From: Streptomyces odontomachi
GTDB taxonomy: Bacteria > Actinomycetota > Actinomycetes > Streptomycetales > Streptomycetaceae
Assembly (NCBI RefSeq): GCF_024435355.1
Contig: NZ_JAMJWG010000017.1
Span: 62,001 to 126,000, forward strand
DNA: 64,000 nt
Reading direction: 5' to 3'
The notes beneath the pieces are model-generated. The model did no database searches, was not told the origin of the DNA, and was given only the letters and a program-made list of their open reading frames with translations. The number at the start of each line of letters is the position of its first letter. The first letter of the stretch is position 1. A program made the translations under genes and the position numbers. Shown here one piece after another: positions 62,437 through 64,000 of this stretch.

Positions 62437-63851
62437 CCGAGGCCGCGAAGCCGGAGCACGGCGCGACGATGGACTTCCACCCCCGCCCTCAGGGCGGCGA
62501 GCCCAAGCCCTGGGCGTTCCCCACCCCCGAGCGCGGAGCGCTCGACAACGGCCTCACGGTGCTGCGCTGCCACCGCCCTGGCCAGCAGGTCATCGCCGTG
62601 GAGGTGCTGCTCGACGCCCCCCTGGACGCCGAGCCCGAGGGCCTGGACGGCGTGGCCACGATCATGGCGCGCGCCTTCTCCGAGGGCACCGACAAGCACT
62701 CGGCGGAGGAGTTCGCCGCCGAACTGGAGCGCTGCGGCGCCACCCTGGACGCCCACGCCGACCAGCCCGGCGTACGCGTCTCCCTGGAGGTGCCGGTCTC
62801 GCGGCTGCCCAAGGCGCTCGGCCTGCTCGCCGACGCCCTGCGTGCCCCCGCGTTCGCGGACAGCGAGGTCGAGCGCCTGGTGCGCAACCGCCTCGACGAG
62901 ATCCCGCACGAGACCGCGAACCCGGCGCGCCGGGCCGCCAAGGAGCTCTCCAAGGAGCTGTTCCCGGCGACCTCCCGCATGTCCCGGCCCCGGCAGGGCA
63001 CCGAGGAGACCGTCACCGCCATCGACTCCGCCGCGGTGCGCGCCTTCTACGAGAAGTACGTCCGGCCGGCCACGGCCACCGCCGTCGTGGTCGGCGACCT
63101 GTCCGGCGTCGACCTGGACGCGCTGCTCGCCGACACCCTCGGCGCCTGGACCGGTGACATGGCGGCCCCGCGCCCCATGCCGGCGATCGTCGCCGACGAC
63201 CGGGGCCGCGTCGTCATCGTGGACCGGCCCGGCGCGGTCCAGACGCAACTGCTGATCGGCCGCATCGGCCCCGACCGGCACGACAGCGTGTGGCCCGCCC
63301 GGGTGGTCGGCACCTACTGCCTGGGTGGCACCCTCACCTCCCGCCTGGACCGCGTGCTGCGCGAGGAGAAGGGCTACACCTACGGTGTCCGGGCCTTCGT
63401 CCAGGTGTTGCGCTCGGCCGCGCCGACCGCCTCAGGAGGGCCCACCGGCGCCGCCATGCTCGCCATCTCCGGGTCGGTCGACACCGCATCCACCGGGCCC
63501 GCCATCGAGGACCTGTGGACGGTGCTGCGCACCCTCGCCGCGGACGGCCTCACGGACGACGAGCGCGACTTCGCCGTGCAGAACCTGGTCGGCGTCGCCC
63601 CGCTCAAGTACGAGACCGCGGCGGCCGTTGCGAGCACCCTCGCCGACCTGGTCGAGCAGCACCTCCCGGACGACTACCAGGGCCACCTGTACGAGCAGTT
63701 CGCGGCGATCGGCACCATCGAGGCCACCGCAGCGGTCGTCAGCGCCTTCCCGGTGGACCGGATGGTGACCGTACTCGTCGGCGACGCCGAGCAGATCGCC
63801 GAGCCGGTCAGGGCGCTGGGCATCGGACCGGTGACGGTGGTCGACGGGTGA
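62433..63851 (+). CDS. M16 family peptidase-like, non-catalytic subunit
   Basis: A 472-residue M16 protein with two M16-type domains but no HxxEH motif. The R-x-Y-type loop needed from the partner is present as VLREEKGYTYGVRAFVQV near residue 310. It should form a heterodimer with the preceding zinc subunit, like mitochondrial processing peptidase alpha-beta. GTG start overlaps the upstream stop (GTGA). A strong terminator follows. Confidence 0.92.
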   Translation: MTEAAKPEHGATMDFHPRPQGGEPKPWAFPTPERGALDNGLTVLRCHRPGQQVIAVEVLLDAPLDAEPEGLDGVATIMARAFSEGTDKHSAEEFAAELERCGATLDAHADQPGVRVSLEVPVSRLPKALGLLADALRAPAFADSEVERLVRNRLDEIPHETANPARRAAKELSKELFPATSRMSRPRQGTEETVTAIDSAAVRAFYEKYVRPATATAVVVGDLSGVDLDALLADTLGAWTGDMAAPRPMPAIVADDRGRVVIVDRPGAVQTQLLIGRIGPDRHDSVWPARVVGTYCLGGTLTSRLDRVLREEKGYTYGVRAFVQVLRSAAPTASGGPTGAAMLAISGSVDTASTGPAIEDLWTVLRTLAADGLTDDERDFAVQNLVGVAPLKYETAAAVASTLADLVEQHLPDDYQGHLYEQFAAIGTIEATAAVVSAFPVDRMVTVLVGDAEQIAEPVRALGIGPVTVVDG

Positions 63852-63933
63852 CGGCGGCCCTGTCGCGTGACGGCCACGCGCGGGCGCGCCGCGACAGGCG
63901 CCCCGCGACAGTCGTCCTGTGACAGCCGGCGGC

Positions 63934-63976
63934 ACGGGCGGTGTACGGCGGTTTCCCTTCGCCGTACACCGCCCGT
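63934..63976. terminator. Terminator after M16 operon
   Basis: A perfect 17-bp stem (63934-63950 with 63960-63976) and a nine-base pyrimidine-rich loop; about 80 bases after the stop. Confidence 0.9.
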
Positions 63977-64000
63977 TCCCGTCACCCCGGGTGTCCGACC

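Overview
This 64 kb window is chromosomal DNA of a Streptomyces or very close relative. It shows very high GC, codons ending in G or C, GTG starts, stop/start overlaps, the principal sigma factor hrdB with its alanine-lysine-rich N-terminal tract, and the sporulation regulator whiH directly upstream of hrdB. From memory, the order MFS/TetR, rnhB, recQ-like, DUF4192, Nudix, ABC-like, whiH, hrdB, DUF7455, parE, two-component system, CobW-like GTPase, parC, M16 peptidases matches the S. coelicolor SCO581x-SCO583x region. That synteny is recalled and was not searched.

Left arm (about 0.6-12.2 kb). A three-gene unit encodes two glutathionylspermidine-synthase-like (circularly permuted ATP-grasp-like) proteins and a SAM methyltransferase. 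It is followed by a flavin monooxygenase divergent from its TetR regulator, a TerD stress protein, a DUF4937 protein, a histidine phosphatase, an ADP-ribosylglycohydrolase, and an MFS drug exporter divergent from its TetR. Both TetR pairs show clear palindromic operators. Core genes follow (12.3-17.6 kb): rnhB, conserved hypotheticals, a RecQ helicase fused to a phosphoribosyltransferase domain, and a GNAT acetyltransferase.

Central island (18.0-40.0 kb). This looks like a complete catabolic system. Twenty-one minus-strand genes (38174 down to 18044), nearly all translationally coupled, encode a branched-chain-amino-acid-type ABC transporter (livKGFHM), an acyl-CoA dehydrogenase, a cyclase-type hydrolase, a TetR regulator, a PaaK-like CoA ligase, a thiolase, a 3-hydroxyacyl-CoA dehydrogenase, a family III CoA-transferase, an SDR with altered active site, an IpdAB-like CoA-transferase pair, a fused double acyl-CoA dehydrogenase (FadE34-like), an enoyl-CoA hydratase, two MaoC-type half-hydratases and a PRISE-like reductase. 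Two crotonase genes diverge on the plus strand. Both promoters have the form TTGAC-N18-TAnnnT, and each is followed within 8-10 bases by a copy of an operator of the form CATACT-N4-AGTA, almost certainly the site of the island's TetR repressor. The logic is import, CoA activation and beta-oxidation-like degradation of a cyclic or branched carboxylic acid. The substrate cannot be named from sequence.

Right arm (40-64 kb). The core resumes with a DUF4192 protein carrying a 15-bp repeat array, a Nudix/winged-helix regulator (NrtR-like), an ABC-type protein that has lost all three key ATPase residues fused to a membrane domain, whiH with a sigma-WhiG-type promoter, hrdB, a secreted trypsin-like protease, a DUF7455 zinc protein, parE, a DUF1453 membrane protein with a histidine kinase/response regulator pair, a CobW-type metallochaperone GTPase, parC and a two-subunit M16 peptidase. 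Several strong hairpin terminators separate these units. No tRNA, rRNA, CRISPR array, insertion sequence or prophage was seen.
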